Positions 25,832-35,100 of a stretch of DNA of 64,000 bases are shown here, piece after piece. The stretch covers positions 62,001 to 126,000 of the forward strand of contig DBHK01000006.1 in the NCBI GenBank assembly GCA_002295635.1. Direction: 5' to 3'. How positions within the stretch are numbered: the stretch's first letter is position 1; each line of letters starts with the position of its first letter. The notes below the pieces were generated by a model. That model made no database searches. It had not been told where the DNA came from and saw only the letters and a program-made list of their open reading frames with translations. The DNA is from UBA830 sp002295635. Its GTDB lineage: Bacteria > Pseudomonadota > Alphaproteobacteria > MPNO01 > UBA830. The position numbers were made by a program, and so were the translations under genes.

Positions 25832-26362
25832 TCAGGGATAAATTTCTATCCGGGTACCGACCGACACCATTTCCCAGATTTCATCCATTTCCCGGTTTGT
25901 CAAAGCAATGCAGCCTTGTGTCCAGTCCAACGTAGGGTGACCGACGTCATTTGCACTCCAGTTCGTAGGCAGACCGTGGATCATTATCTGCCCACCCGGG
26001 TGCACGCCAAGTTCAGAAGCGCGGGCTCGATCGCGCAAGTTCGGATAGGAGATGTGTAGGGAGCGGTAAAAATTAGATCGATCTGAATCGACGCGGTAAT
26101 CGATCGTGTAGTTACCCTCCGGTGTCCTAGCGTCGCCCTTTCTAACTTTGTGACCCTTCGGATAACGGCCGAGCGCGACTCTATACACCCGTAGGACTCT
26201 ATCGCCCCGCATCAGGACCATCTGACGCTCGCTTTTCAGCACCACCACGCGGTCGGCTTTGGCCGTCACAAACATGGCTGTTTTTTCTGATTGAGCCTTT
26301 GATGCCTCGACGGGCACCAAAGCCATAATCAATAAAATTACATAAAAAGCTCTCAAGCGCAT
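25832..26362 (-). CDS. L,D-transpeptidase catalytic domain protein (YkuD)
   Basis: A 176-residue exported protein. A signal peptide (about residues 1-24, ending ASKA) precedes a YkuD domain with VLKSERQMVLMRGDRVLRVY and the active-site pattern in which HGLPTNW is followed by WTQGCIALTNREMDEIW, carrying the catalytic Cys. It lacks a separate LysM or peptidoglycan-binding module. Such enzymes make 3-3 crosslinks or attach lipoproteins to meso-DAP peptidoglycan. It lies 76 bases downstream of folA and is convergent with the MBL-fold gene. Confidence 0.92.
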   Translation of the reverse strand: MRLRAFYVILLIMALVPVEASKAQSEKTAMFVTAKADRVVVLKSERQMVLMRGDRVLRVYRVALGRYPKGHKVRKGDARTPEGNYTIDYRVDSDRSNFYRSLHISYPNLRDRARASELGVHPGGQIMIHGLPTNWSANDVGHPTLDWTQGCIALTNREMDEIWEMVSVGTRIEIYP

Positions 26363-26438
26363 TCCCCGAATCCAGCTCCCTGAACCGGGGCCAGTCTTAA
26401 ACTGAGATGCAAATAGATAGCAAATACAGTCCTAAAGT

Positions 26439-26939
26439 TTACTGAGTTTCCACCCGTTCTAAAACCACTAAGGAGTAATCATGATCATCTTTTTCATCCG
26501 CTACCTGTCGTTCCCGAGAAATCTCGCACCAATCAAAAGTATTGATATCTGGGAACGATACATCGCCGGAAATTTTTGCATGCACCTCGGTCAAATAAAT
26601 TCTATTTACAGAATTAAGTACTTCGGCATACACAGCCGCACCACCAATTACGATAAGTTCCTCTGCACCCCGAGACTTAACCGCGTCAATCACGCTATCA
26701 AGCGACCCAAATACCTCAATCCCATCCGCCGAAAACCCGGGATTACGGCTGACGATAAGATTGGGTCGTCCTGGCAGCGGTCGACCAATAGACTCAAACG
26801 TTTTCCTTCCCATTACTATCGGTTTCCCCATCGTAACAGTCTTGAAATATTTGAGGTCGCCAGAAAGTCTCCAAGGCAGTCTTCCGTTTTTTCCGATAAT
26901 ACCGTTTTCGGAAACGGCTACGATTAACGAGATTCGCAA
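26439..26939 (-). CDS. folA: Dihydrofolate reductase
   Basis: A 166-residue enzyme reducing dihydrofolate to tetrahydrofolate with NADPH. The N-terminal ISLIVAVSENGIIGKNGRLPW, the MGRKTFESIGRPLPGRPN cofactor segment and IVIGGAAVYAEVL near the middle are characteristic, and LPWRLSGDLKYFK contains the catalytic Asp. It starts 4 bases after the thyA stop, a pairing that regenerates the folate oxidised by ThyA. Confidence 0.97.
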   Translation of the reverse strand: MRISLIVAVSENGIIGKNGRLPWRLSGDLKYFKTVTMGKPIVMGRKTFESIGRPLPGRPNLIVSRNPGFSADGIEVFGSLDSVIDAVKSRGAEELIVIGGAAVYAEVLNSVNRIYLTEVHAKISGDVSFPDINTFDWCEISRERQVADEKDDHDYSLVVLERVETQ

Positions 26940-26943
26940 CGCC

Positions 26944-27738
26944 TCAGACCGCGACGGCAGCAGGAATATGCGGGTGGAAACGATATCCGTCTAGATTGAA
27001 ATCTTCGTATGCGAAACCGAAGATATCGTCGACTGCCGGATTCAAAGTCAAGGTTGGCAGCGGATAAGCCGACCGCAACAGCTGCTGGTCAGCCTGCTTG
27101 ATGTGGTTGGCATAAAGATGTGCATCCCCAAACGTATGTACGAACTCGCCGGGCTGCAGACCGGTCGCTTGCGCAATCATCAAGGTCAGCAGGGCGTAGG
27201 ACGCGATGTTGAATGGAACGCCAAGAAATATATCCGCGCTGCGTTGGTAGAGTTGGCAAGAAAGCCTTCCATCGGCGACATAGAATTGAAACAGACAGTG
27301 ACAGGGCGGTAGAGCCATTTTCTGTATATGTGGAACATTCCAAGCACTGACAATCAACCTTCGAGAGTCGGGATTGGTCCTTATCTGATTTACCACATCA
27401 GAAATCTGGTCGACCGTGGTACCGTCTCCTGCGTCCCATGAGCGCCATTGAGCGCCGTAGACTGGCCCCAAATCGCCATCTTCGTCAGCCCATTCATCCC
27501 AAATCGAAACCCCTTTTGATTTTAGATAAGCGATATTCGTATCACCTCTGAGAAACCAAAGAAGTTCGTGAATAATAGACTTCGTATGAATTTTCTTGGT
27601 CGTGACTAGCGGAAACCCGTCAGCCAGATCGAACCGCATCTGATGCCCGAAAACACTGTATGTGCCAGTTCCGGTTCGGTCTTCCTTGCGGGTGCCGCTT
27701 TGGCGGACCCGGCGCATAAGTTCAAGATATTGTTGCAT
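26944..27738 (-). CDS. thyA: Thymidylate synthase
   Basis: A 264-residue enzyme methylating dUMP to dTMP using methylenetetrahydrofolate. The catalytic Cys is in LPPCHCLFQFYV, the dUMP-binding RSADIFLGVPFNIASYALL follows, and the C-terminus ends in HIPAAVAV as in E. coli ThyA. Length matches the short E. coli-type enzyme. It is the first gene of thyA-folA and is divergent from ssrA. Confidence 0.98.
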   Translation of the reverse strand: MQQYLELMRRVRQSGTRKEDRTGTGTYSVFGHQMRFDLADGFPLVTTKKIHTKSIIHELLWFLRGDTNIAYLKSKGVSIWDEWADEDGDLGPVYGAQWRSWDAGDGTTVDQISDVVNQIRTNPDSRRLIVSAWNVPHIQKMALPPCHCLFQFYVADGRLSCQLYQRSADIFLGVPFNIASYALLTLMIAQATGLQPGEFVHTFGDAHLYANHIKQADQQLLRSAYPLPTLTLNPAVDDIFGFAYEDFNLDGYRFHPHIPAAVAV

Positions 27739-27788
27739 AGCTCTCTAAATTTTTCAGTTTGGTCCCGTAGAGATAATCGAAGGTTGTC

Positions 27789-27818
27789 TTTCAATTTAAG
27801 GCCGAATCACTCTATATT
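27789..27818 (+). promoter_or_regulatory. Possible sigma70-type promoter for ssrA
   Basis: TTTCAA (27789-27794) and TATATT (27813-27818) are spaced by 18 bases, shortly upstream of the acceptor half of ssrA. A GCTGGC-TT-GCCAGC palindrome at 27825-27838 follows at the likely transcription start. The elements are moderate matches. Confidence 0.35.
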
Positions 27819-27841
27819 AATAGCGCTGGCTTGCCAGCTAT

Positions 27842-28118
27842 GGTGATAAACGGCTTGTGTAATAAGCATAGTGGACCCGGGGGCAGTACCCGGCGCCTCC
27901 ACCAATATTGAGTGTGGTCTTAATTTGACGAGACCAAGTGAGCAGTATGGGGGCGAAACAGGATCGACACGTGCCTAAAGACTTGCTTTTTGCCCGGTAT
28001 GGTTCCGCCGTTAGCGGGCCGTTTTTACAAGTGCCAATGATAACGATTTGGCCCTCGCTGCCTAATTATTAGGAAAGCGCGGTTCGGGGGGCACCGGGCA
28101 ACAGAAGTCCCTCCACAT
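27842..28118 (+). ncRNA. ssrA: Transfer-messenger RNA, circularly permuted two-piece type
   Basis: The gene order is reversed as in alphaproteobacteria: the acceptor piece ending CCACCA (27899-27904) comes first, then a 44-base intervening segment (27905-27948) that folds on itself (TGGTCT with AGACCA), then the coding piece starting GGGGGCG at 27949. The acceptor stem pairs GGGGGCG with CGCCTCC, placing a G-U pair at the third position, the alanine identity element, with discriminator A. The tag frame is at 28033-28065, and the typical GGTTCGGGGGGCACCGGGCA segment closes the coding piece. End coordinates are approximate. It rescues stalled ribosomes with SmpB; sspB lies downstream. Confidence 0.93.
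28033..28065 (+). other. tmRNA tag reading frame (ANDNDLALAA, stop)
   Basis: Resume codon GCC at 28033 is followed by nine sense codons and TAA at 28063-28065, giving the tag ANDNDLALAA. The ANDN start matches alphaproteobacterial tags, and the hydrophobic C-terminal LAA-like end is what ClpX recognises. At ten residues it is shorter than the Caulobacter tag. Confidence 0.85.
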
Positions 28119-28331
28119 CTCCACTTTGGCATCACGTACGGATTTTCAACATTAGTCTACATGAGAAGACCTAGGGCACCCTATGGAGAATTATGAAGTA
28201 ATCGGTATATATGCCGGCGGAGTTATTACCGGGATAAAGCTTAAGTTGGAGAACGCTTCTGAGTTAAGAGAAGAACTTTTTCTGTAGAGAAGTCCAAATA
28301 TAAGATTTTATATGATTTTACGACGGTTTGC

Positions 28332-28369
28332 GGGTCTAAAATCCAAGTAAAATTGTTTTACCGAGACCC
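28332..28369 (+). promoter_or_regulatory. Nested inverted repeats between ssrA and sspB
   Basis: GGGTCT (28332-28337) pairs with AGACCC (28364-28369), and inside them GTAAAA (28347-28352) pairs with TTTTAC (28356-28361) around a 3-base loop. The element is 57 bases upstream of the sspB start. It could terminate ssrA transcription, act as an operator, or structure the sspB leader; the sequence does not decide. Confidence 0.35.
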
Positions 28370-28425
28370 CTTTGAAGACCAATAACTTGTGGTTTAGTCG
28401 CTCATGCCATATTAGTTCGCCCGCC

Positions 28426-28947
28426 ATGTCGGAAGATTTGATGGATTATCAGGCTTTAGTTGAGGGCGCGATGAAGGATGTCGTGCGCAACGTTTTATTG
28501 CGAGTCGCCAAAGATGGGTTACCTGGCGAGCATCACCTTTACATCACCTTCCAAACTAAACACAAGGGAGTTGAGATTGCTGACAGGCTCGTGGATCAGT
28601 ACCCAGACGAGATGACTATCGTCCTGCAATACCAGTTCTGGGGCCTCGAAATCTTCGAAGACGCGTTCGAAATCACCCTCAGCTTTTCGGGGAATAATGA
28701 ACGGCTGTATATTCCTATCGATGCGGTCATCGGTTTTGCGGATCCTTCGGTAAATTTCGGACTTCAGTTTAAGACAGCCGTGGGACAGGATTTGACACAA
28801 GACGATATCAATAACGACGACCTGTCGGCTAAAATTTCTGAGAATGTCGACCCAGAGGATAGAACTGAAAATAAAGAGGTTGGTAGCGAGCAGAAAGTAG
28901 GTGAGGTTGTCGCGCTCGACGCCTTTCGTAAAAACAAAAACCAATAA
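28426..28947 (+). CDS. sspB: SspB, adaptor delivering ssrA-tagged proteins to ClpXP (alpha type)
   Basis: A 173-residue protein with the substrate-binding fold: MDYQALVEGAMKDVVRNVL, LYITFQTKHKGVEI, MTIVLQYQFWGLEI and PIDAVIGFADPSVNFGLQF. The acidic linker (about residues 130-155) and a short C-terminal tail containing VVALDAFRKNK fit the ClpX-docking end of SspB. I chose ATG at 28426 (MSEDLMDYQ); a TTG at 28372 would add an unlikely leader. It tethers tmRNA-tagged proteins to ClpX, and here it is the first protein gene after ssrA. Confidence 0.95.
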   Translation: MSEDLMDYQALVEGAMKDVVRNVLLRVAKDGLPGEHHLYITFQTKHKGVEIADRLVDQYPDEMTIVLQYQFWGLEIFEDAFEITLSFSGNNERLYIPIDAVIGFADPSVNFGLQFKTAVGQDLTQDDINNDDLSAKISENVDPEDRTENKEVGSEQKVGEVVALDAFRKNKNQ

Positions 28948-28979
28948 ATTTAAGCAAATCGTATTGCGGATCCTGATCG

Positions 28980-29534
28980 ATGGATGACGAGACTTTTCAC
29001 GAGATGTTTCCGCTAAGTGGAGACAAAACTGAATACCGTATCCTGACCTCTGACCATGTATCGACTGCAGAGTTCGACCGCCAAAAAATTCTCGTCATCG
29101 AACAAGAGGGTATAAAGATGCTGACGGAGAAGGCTTTCGGAGATATTGCCCACTATTTGCGGCCGGCACACCTGCAACAGCTTGCAAATATCCCAAAGGA
29201 TGGTGAGGAGTCAGATAACGACCGGTTTGGCGCATTGGATCTCCTTAAGAACGAATATATAGCATCAGCAGGTATTCTTCCGATGTGCCAAGACACCGGC
29301 ACCGCGATCATCATGGGTAAAAAAGGTCAGAATGTTTGGGTCAGGGGAAACGATGAAGCGGCGATTTCGAATGGCGTTCTTAAAACCTACCAAGAACTCA
29401 ACCTCCGGTATTCGAACGTCTCGCCTCTTTCAATGTTCCAAGAAATCAATACCGGCAACAACCTGCCCGCCCAAATTGACTTGTATTCTACCCACGGCGA
29501 CAAATACAAATTTTTGTTTATCGCCAAGGTCTGA
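28980..29534 (+). pseudogene. Truncated class I (iron-sulphur) fumarate hydratase, N-terminal third only
   Basis: The 184 residues align convincingly with the N-terminus of single-chain class I fumarases: SAGILPMCQDTGTAIIMGKK holds the first cluster Cys, then DEAAISNGVL, NLRYSNVSPLSMF, NTGNNLPAQIDLY and DKYKFLFIAK. Full enzymes are about 540 residues. This frame ends with KFLFIAKV and a stop exactly where family members continue with a GGGSANK motif, so the other two cluster cysteines and the C-terminal domain are gone. The mug-like gene starts 10 bases later. No frameshift is seen, so the loss is a clean deletion (or an assembly join). Confidence 0.85.
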
Positions 29535-29543
29535 GCCGCTCTT

Positions 29544-30062
29544 ATGGTGGTATTACCGGATTTGATCGAAGAGGGTTTAACGACGCTTTTCTGTGGGTCT
29601 GCTGCGAGCTATGCATCTGCCCGGTCAGAAGCCTATTACGCCGGACCTGGAAACCGGTTTTGGTCAATTCTTCAAGAGACCGGCCTAACCCCTTACCTTT
29701 TTGCTCCAACTGAGTTTCGCCAGCTGGCGGCATTGGGTATTGGCCTGACTGATCTGGCAAAGAATGAAACGGGCATGGACGCCGATTTTTCAACCAATGG
29801 TTATAATCCGGCCTGTTTACTGAAAAAAGTAGAAGAATATACACCGCAGATTATAGCTTTTACCGGTAAGCGCCCCGCCGCGGTTTTCATGATGCAAGCA
29901 CTAGGAATCGAGGTTGCGGGCTATGGTGAACAAGATACACGGTTTGAAAAGACCCGAATATTTATTTTACCCTCACCATCCGGGGCCGCACGACGATGGT
30001 GGTCCTCAGAACCTTGGCATAGGCTGGCCGCTATCCACCACGGTATCAGAGGCACGTTATGA
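29544..30062 (+). CDS. mug: G/U mismatch-specific uracil-DNA glycosylase (Mug/TDG family)
   Basis: A 172-residue DNA repair glycosylase that removes uracil or thymine opposite G. Family features include LFCGSAASYASARS, YYAGPGNRFWSIL, LGIGLTDLAKNE and the C-terminal ILPSPSGAARRWW. The usual GxNPG active-site segment reads GSAAS here, as in a group of proteobacterial homologues, so activity could differ from E. coli Mug. It overlaps the following reductase gene by 4 bases, indicating co-translation. Confidence 0.85.
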   Translation: MVVLPDLIEEGLTTLFCGSAASYASARSEAYYAGPGNRFWSILQETGLTPYLFAPTEFRQLAALGIGLTDLAKNETGMDADFSTNGYNPACLLKKVEEYTPQIIAFTGKRPAAVFMMQALGIEVAGYGEQDTRFEKTRIFILPSPSGAARRWWSSEPWHRLAAIHHGIRGTL

Positions 30063-31069
30063 AATTCTGCGTTTTTGGCGCTGGCGCGGTCGGCGGGTTT
30101 GTTGGTGGTATGATCGCCCGAACCAATGTAGAGGTTTCCCTGATCGCCCGCGGTGAGCACCTATCCACAATTAAAGCCAACGGACTAAAGGTGATTACTT
30201 CGGAAGAGCAATTCGTTATCGACGTTCCGGCGACCGACACGCCTAGGGATCTCGGTGTTCAAGACGTGATATTCCTATCTGCGAAAGCTCATTCCCTTAC
30301 GGACGCGGCGAAAGCTATTCGGCCCCTGTTAGGACCAGAAACCACCGTCATCTCGGCTCAAAACGGGATTCCATTTTGGTACTTTTATGCCCATGGTGGT
30401 GTTCTGGAGGGACACACTCTCCAAACTGTGGATCCAAACAGGCGTATCGCGGATACTATTGGTACCAAGCGTTCAATCGGTTGCGTGATCACGTCCAGCA
30501 ATACGATTGAGGCGCCGGGTGTAGTCCGCAGTATCGGTAATCAAATATTCTCGCTGGGAGAGCCTGACGGATCGATCTCAGCTCGACTCAAGCAAGTTGC
30601 CAACCTACTGGAAAGTGCAGGACTCTCTGCACCAACTAGCGGCAATATCCGTGGCGAGCTTTGGTTGAAGATGTGGGGCAACGTGTCTTTCAGCTCTATG
30701 GCGGTGCTGACAGTTTCAAAGCTTGGACCATTGGCAGAAGACAAAGATCTGCAGGCCCTAGGCATATCTATAATGAGGGAGGTCAGGAGCGTCGGCGAAG
30801 CACTTGGCATAGAGTTCAATGCCACTATTCAGGAACGGCTGGAGAGCACGAAAAGAATTGCTGATCACAAAACCTCAATCCTCCAAGATCTGGAGTTTGG
30901 TCGCCCGATGGAAGTGGACGGGATCACTGGTGCAGTGGTGGAACTTGGCAGGCTACTTGGCGTTCAGACACCAATGATTGACCTAATTTATTCTCTGATG
31001 CGTCAACGCGCCCGCGAGGCAGGACTATATCCGGAGACTGGCGTCGACCCCCTTGAGGAAGGAAGTTAA
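30059..31069 (+). CDS. 2-dehydropantoate 2-reductase family protein (PanE/ApbA-like)
   Basis: A 336-residue NADP-dependent dehydrogenase. The N-terminal MKFCVFGAGAVGGFVGGMIA is the Rossmann loop, VIFLSAKAHSL and VISAQNGIPFWYF form the substrate site region, and the C-terminal domain has SGNIRGELWLKMWGNVSFS with the catalytic Lys. It may make pantoate for coenzyme A, but the family also includes reductases of other 2-oxo acids, so I withhold the symbol. Its ATG overlaps the stop of the mug-like gene. Confidence 0.88.
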   Translation: MKFCVFGAGAVGGFVGGMIARTNVEVSLIARGEHLSTIKANGLKVITSEEQFVIDVPATDTPRDLGVQDVIFLSAKAHSLTDAAKAIRPLLGPETTVISAQNGIPFWYFYAHGGVLEGHTLQTVDPNRRIADTIGTKRSIGCVITSSNTIEAPGVVRSIGNQIFSLGEPDGSISARLKQVANLLESAGLSAPTSGNIRGELWLKMWGNVSFSSMAVLTVSKLGPLAEDKDLQALGISIMREVRSVGEALGIEFNATIQERLESTKRIADHKTSILQDLEFGRPMEVDGITGAVVELGRLLGVQTPMIDLIYSLMRQRAREAGLYPETGVDPLEEGS

Positions 31070-31286
31070 CCCAAATATCTCGATAGGGGATACCCACATT
31101 TATCAACAAAAAATTCAAGACCACGGCACTCCAAACCAAGATCTGGATGTCTGGTTTCTCTGCACTCCCTTGCCGACAACTCGGTTGGCACCCCCATAAT
31201 CATCAGTCTAGCCGCAACAGATGTCTGTGTCTGGCTGTTCTGAACCAAATAATAATTCTGGGCAGCTTATGGCAGGCAGTATTTGC

Positions 31287-31754
31287 CTAATCGACCTCAA
31301 AAACACCCTCAACTTCGATCGCAACACCAAACGGCATAGATGCAACTCCAACAGCGGTCCGAGAATGACGGCCTGGTTCGCCGTAAAGTTCTATCAGTAT
31401 TTCTGATGCGCCGTTTAAACAGGCAGACACGTCGGTAAAATCGGGGTCAACGTTCAGATAGCCTTTAATGCGGATAACTTCTTTTACCCTGTCTAAGTCA
31501 CCAATAGCTTCCTTAATGCACGCTAATACCATCAGAGTGCTGTCCCTTGCCGCTTCTTGACCCTGTTCGAGTGTGAATTCTCGGCCAACCTTGCCAATCC
31601 AACAAATCTCGCCGTTTACTCTTGGCACCTGACCAGAAATGAATAACAGTCCGGCACTGCGTTTCCAGTTCAATATCTTAGCTACCTTAGGAGTTGCGGC
31701 TTTTGGCAGCGCCAATCCCATTTCGGCCAGCTTACCCTCAACAATCCCCACCAT
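31287..31754 (-). CDS. RidA/YjgF-family protein
   Basis: A 155-residue single-domain protein starting MVGIVEGKLAEMGLALP, with LLFISGQVPRVNGE, RDSTLMVLACIKEAIGDLDRV and HSRTAVGVASMPFGVAIEVEGVF. The Arg of the HSRTAVG motif corresponds to the residue needed for imine deamination in RidA. The variant length puts it in the YjgF-like subgroup rather than archetypal RidA. ATG at 31754 follows GGGGA by 5 bases; ATG at 31760 is an alternative. It is divergent from the RHH gene. Confidence 0.87.
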   Translation of the reverse strand: MVGIVEGKLAEMGLALPKAATPKVAKILNWKRSAGLLFISGQVPRVNGEICWIGKVGREFTLEQGQEAARDSTLMVLACIKEAIGDLDRVKEVIRIKGYLNVDPDFTDVSACLNGASEILIELYGEPGRHSRTAVGVASMPFGVAIEVEGVFEVD

Positions 31755-31884
31755 CGTCATCCCCAATAATATTTGTTATTTTATGCACATAGCATCATAC
31801 AGGATCCACAAAGACCAAGCGATAACCCTATTTTTTGCAACTCCACCACAGGTTCGGCGCTCTAAATATGTTTCGAATATCCAA

Positions 31885-32097
31885 ATGCTTCGCAAAAGAT
31901 CTGTGACAATCTCTGGGCATCGTACCAGCATATCTTTGGAAGATGAGTTCTGGTCCGAACTCATTCTTATCTCGAAATTTGAGAAGAGATCTCTTAACGA
32001 AATGGTCGCAAAGATCGACGAAAACCGAGACACTAACCTCTCGTCAGCAATCCGCCTATTCGTTCTCGCGAGCCTGAAAAGGACTACACCATATTAG
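31885..32097 (+). CDS. Ribbon-helix-helix domain protein (RHH_4)
   Basis: A 70-residue protein, MLRKRSVTISGHRTSISLED followed by EFWSELILISKFEKRSLNEM, with NLSSAIRLFVLASL at the end. This is the alphaproteobacterial RHH_4 family, small likely dimeric DNA-binding proteins of unknown target. ATG at 31885 is the family-consistent start; the open frame extends upstream without similarity. It ends 5 bases from the convergent AsmA gene stop. Confidence 0.85.
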   Translation: MLRKRSVTISGHRTSISLEDEFWSELILISKFEKRSLNEMVAKIDENRDTNLSSAIRLFVLASLKRTTPY

Positions 32098-32102
32098 TAT
32101 CT

Positions 32103-35100
32103 TCAGCGACCAAGGCCGTTAAAAAGTTTCTTGATCAATCTCTCAGCCGGGTCGGCGTTCTTAGGCGATTTTGGATTCTGCCGCCGGGACCTTGAATTCG
32201 ATCCCGACTTAGCACCCTGCAAGAATTTCTGCAGAAGGCCCCCGATGCCGCTAGCAACCGCATCCTTCGTGAGATCTTCGATGTTAAATCGCGGGTTAGG
32301 CTGATCTGGCGGTCCCGTAAGCGTCAACCTTAGTTTCGGTACTTCTCTAACCTTCCTAGGTCGGATATCTGCGACCATATTCATATTCCAGGTCGGCAAG
32401 TTAATAATCCCCGACGCCTCAATATCGCCAACTCTAGAACGTAGTAAAGCATTACGGATCAAGACTACTCCTTTCTCGACCTGGATTTCCCCATTAAGCG
32501 AAGAAAATGGGGTTTTTTTAGACCCTCCAATCGAGGCAGCCGCAGCGGGAATTAGTTTCATTAGATTTTTGAGGCTACTCTCCTGAAGTTCGCGGTACAA
32601 TGATGGCAAATCAAACCCGCGTATGACGCCATCTGTAAGGGTTAAGCTGCCATTGCCGCTCAGCCTCTGGAGCAATTCACTTTGGCTATTCCCGCTAGTC
32701 TTCATTACCAATTCGTGTGACAAGTTACCGGCCTCGAAATCGAAGAAATCACTATCAAAAAATGAATTCTGAACCCGTGCATTCACGATCTCGATCGCAG
32801 CCTCTGCCAACGGTGTTTTCCGTGCATCGAGCCTTGCTTTCATTTTAAAGCTACCGTCAAATATTTTACCAGAGACCTTCCGAATATCTAAGATTCGGTT
32901 CTTGAGGGTCGCCATAATTTTTGGCTGATCAAGTCGATAACTCTCGTAAATCAGCGTATCGGCGCTGAGATAAATCTCAGCATCGAGCATCCCCAGCGCC
33001 GAAGTATCGATTCTTTCCCGGGACCATTGATCTACTCGCGAATGCGACGAGCTGACGCCTCGAGTGAGAGTTTTTGATTGCGGTGTGGGGGCTGATCGAT
33101 CACGAGACATAACCCCGGTATGAGCCGGCGCTTGAAAAAAATCGCTAAGTGATATTGTCGAAGATTTGAGCACTAAATCGACAGCAGGACGTCGCTCCTT
33201 TTTAAGATAGTCACCCCTACCTGAGAAGATTGTAGCGCCAATGTTACCACTAAGATTGTTTACCTTAAAATCGTCAACCCTCCCGTTAACCTCGGCCGCT
33301 AACCTCAGGTTTCCAAGCCGGCGTTTCACAGGCCTATAGTTTGGATAAAAAACTCTTACGAACCTTGTAAGGTCCGGCTGATTAATCTCGAATCGGATGT
33401 CGATTCGAGGTGCTTTTTCCTTTAGATTCACCTTGCCGGATATTTTTAATTCACCGTCAGTAAACTCCGACTTGGCACTGACTCTTAGAGCATTCGGATC
33501 GCCCTTCACGTTTGCTTTTATGATAAAAGGCCCAGATTGGGCGCCCGATCGGCCACCGAAAATTAATTCCGCCAACCGATCGATTTTAGGGTGATAGCTA
33601 TCCAATTTAACATCAAACACCGGCTTCGCAGTTAGCCCGATAATATGGCCCGTCAGCTTGGAGTGACTCTTGGCTAGTCTGAGGTCAGCATCGATATAGA
33701 TCCGATCTGGCGTAATATTTGTCTCTACGGCCAGCAGCATCTGGCCGAGCTTGCGGGGCGGTATGGAACTCTTGATATCGGCGGCGTGAAATAAACCGGT
33801 CAGATCTCTTGATTCGGCAAAGACCGTGCCTGAGAATCTGGGAGCGTCCTCCAGCCCTGTGGCGGTCCCAACCACTTTTATACTGGTTCCAGCAAAATTA
33901 CGGACAGTCGCATCCCTAATTTTCAGCGTACCGTTGACAAGCGTAGTGTCCAGCCAAATATCGCGAAACGTCTTCTTTTGATAGGCGAGAGCACCAACCC
34001 TGAGTTGCAAGTTTGCGTCAAACTTCTTCAGCGCGACCAGTGGTCCAGCAGGCAAAGGGAAAACCGGCGATGACGATGATCCAGTAGATACCGACTCACC
34101 CGTACCTGTGCCTACCACAACGGATTCCTCAGGAAAGCGTTTGCCGAGATAGGCATCTACGTTGATCTGATCGAAACTGAAACTTGCACCGAAGGCAGGT
34201 CGCTCCCGTAAAGCTAGCGTGACACCGCCGCTCAGCCGCGTCGCATCGAGTTGTCCAACGATATTAGCAATCTGTAGCTGACCCGCCGTCCCCATGATAT
34301 CGGACGACGCCATAAAACTTCGTAGTCTATCCGGAGGAACTTTCGATACATCAACTTTCAGCCATTCCAAAACCGACCGGAGGTTATGAGTTTGGAAAGA
34401 AGATTTCCCGTTAAAAATTATCTCCCCCGTCGGCGACTTCAGGTAGCCGGACGCGTTCACGCTAGTTCGCCCGGGCAGGATAGCGGACAGGGTCTCTAGA
34501 TTAAGTACGCCATCCGCCATCGAGACTTTCATGCGAACATCGCGCACCGTGTCTTTTTGGACAATCACCTCTTTGACTTCAAGATTCAGCTTGGCACGTA
34601 AATCTATGGGTGAACTGCCTCGCGCGATTTGCGAGGAAACGCTGGCCGCCGGCTCTGTCACATTGACGGGCGAGCTCGATGTTTTTTTTATTGCGTCGGG
34701 CTCGTGCGAAATCTCCGGAGCCGCGAGCCATTCGTCGATGTCCAGCGACTTGGATCGAAACGTCGCCTCGATCTGTGGTGCACCTTTAAGCTGCGCTCTC
34801 AGGTCCCCGGTCAATCTTGAACTTCCGAGTGCGATGTTGACGCCGCTGACGACGACTTCGTCTGCGTTCCCCTTCAGTAAAGCAGAAATATTAAATGGCT
34901 GTCCCAAGGTAGCCGCGGGGGGGGGGTCCCAAAAGGGTCTGATAAGCGTACCCAAATCATCACCCTTTCCTTGCAAGCTGGCGCTGATCAGGGGCGTATT
35001 GCCGATTTCTTTCAAATTGCCATCTAGGCCAATATGGACATTTACACCCGGCACCCCGAGACCAATAACGAATGGCACCGCGCTGTTTTCCGAGAATTCA

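Noticed and set aside
28183..28287. Plus-strand 34-codon frame (MENYEVIGIYAGG...) between ssrA and sspB
   Set aside because: Reads like a possible small protein but has no clear ribosome site or similarity; too short to support.
31066..31248. Minus-strand 60-codon frame in the gap between the PanE-like and RidA genes
   Set aside because: Protein-like in places but without a ribosome site or family match; overlaps the end of the neighbouring gene.
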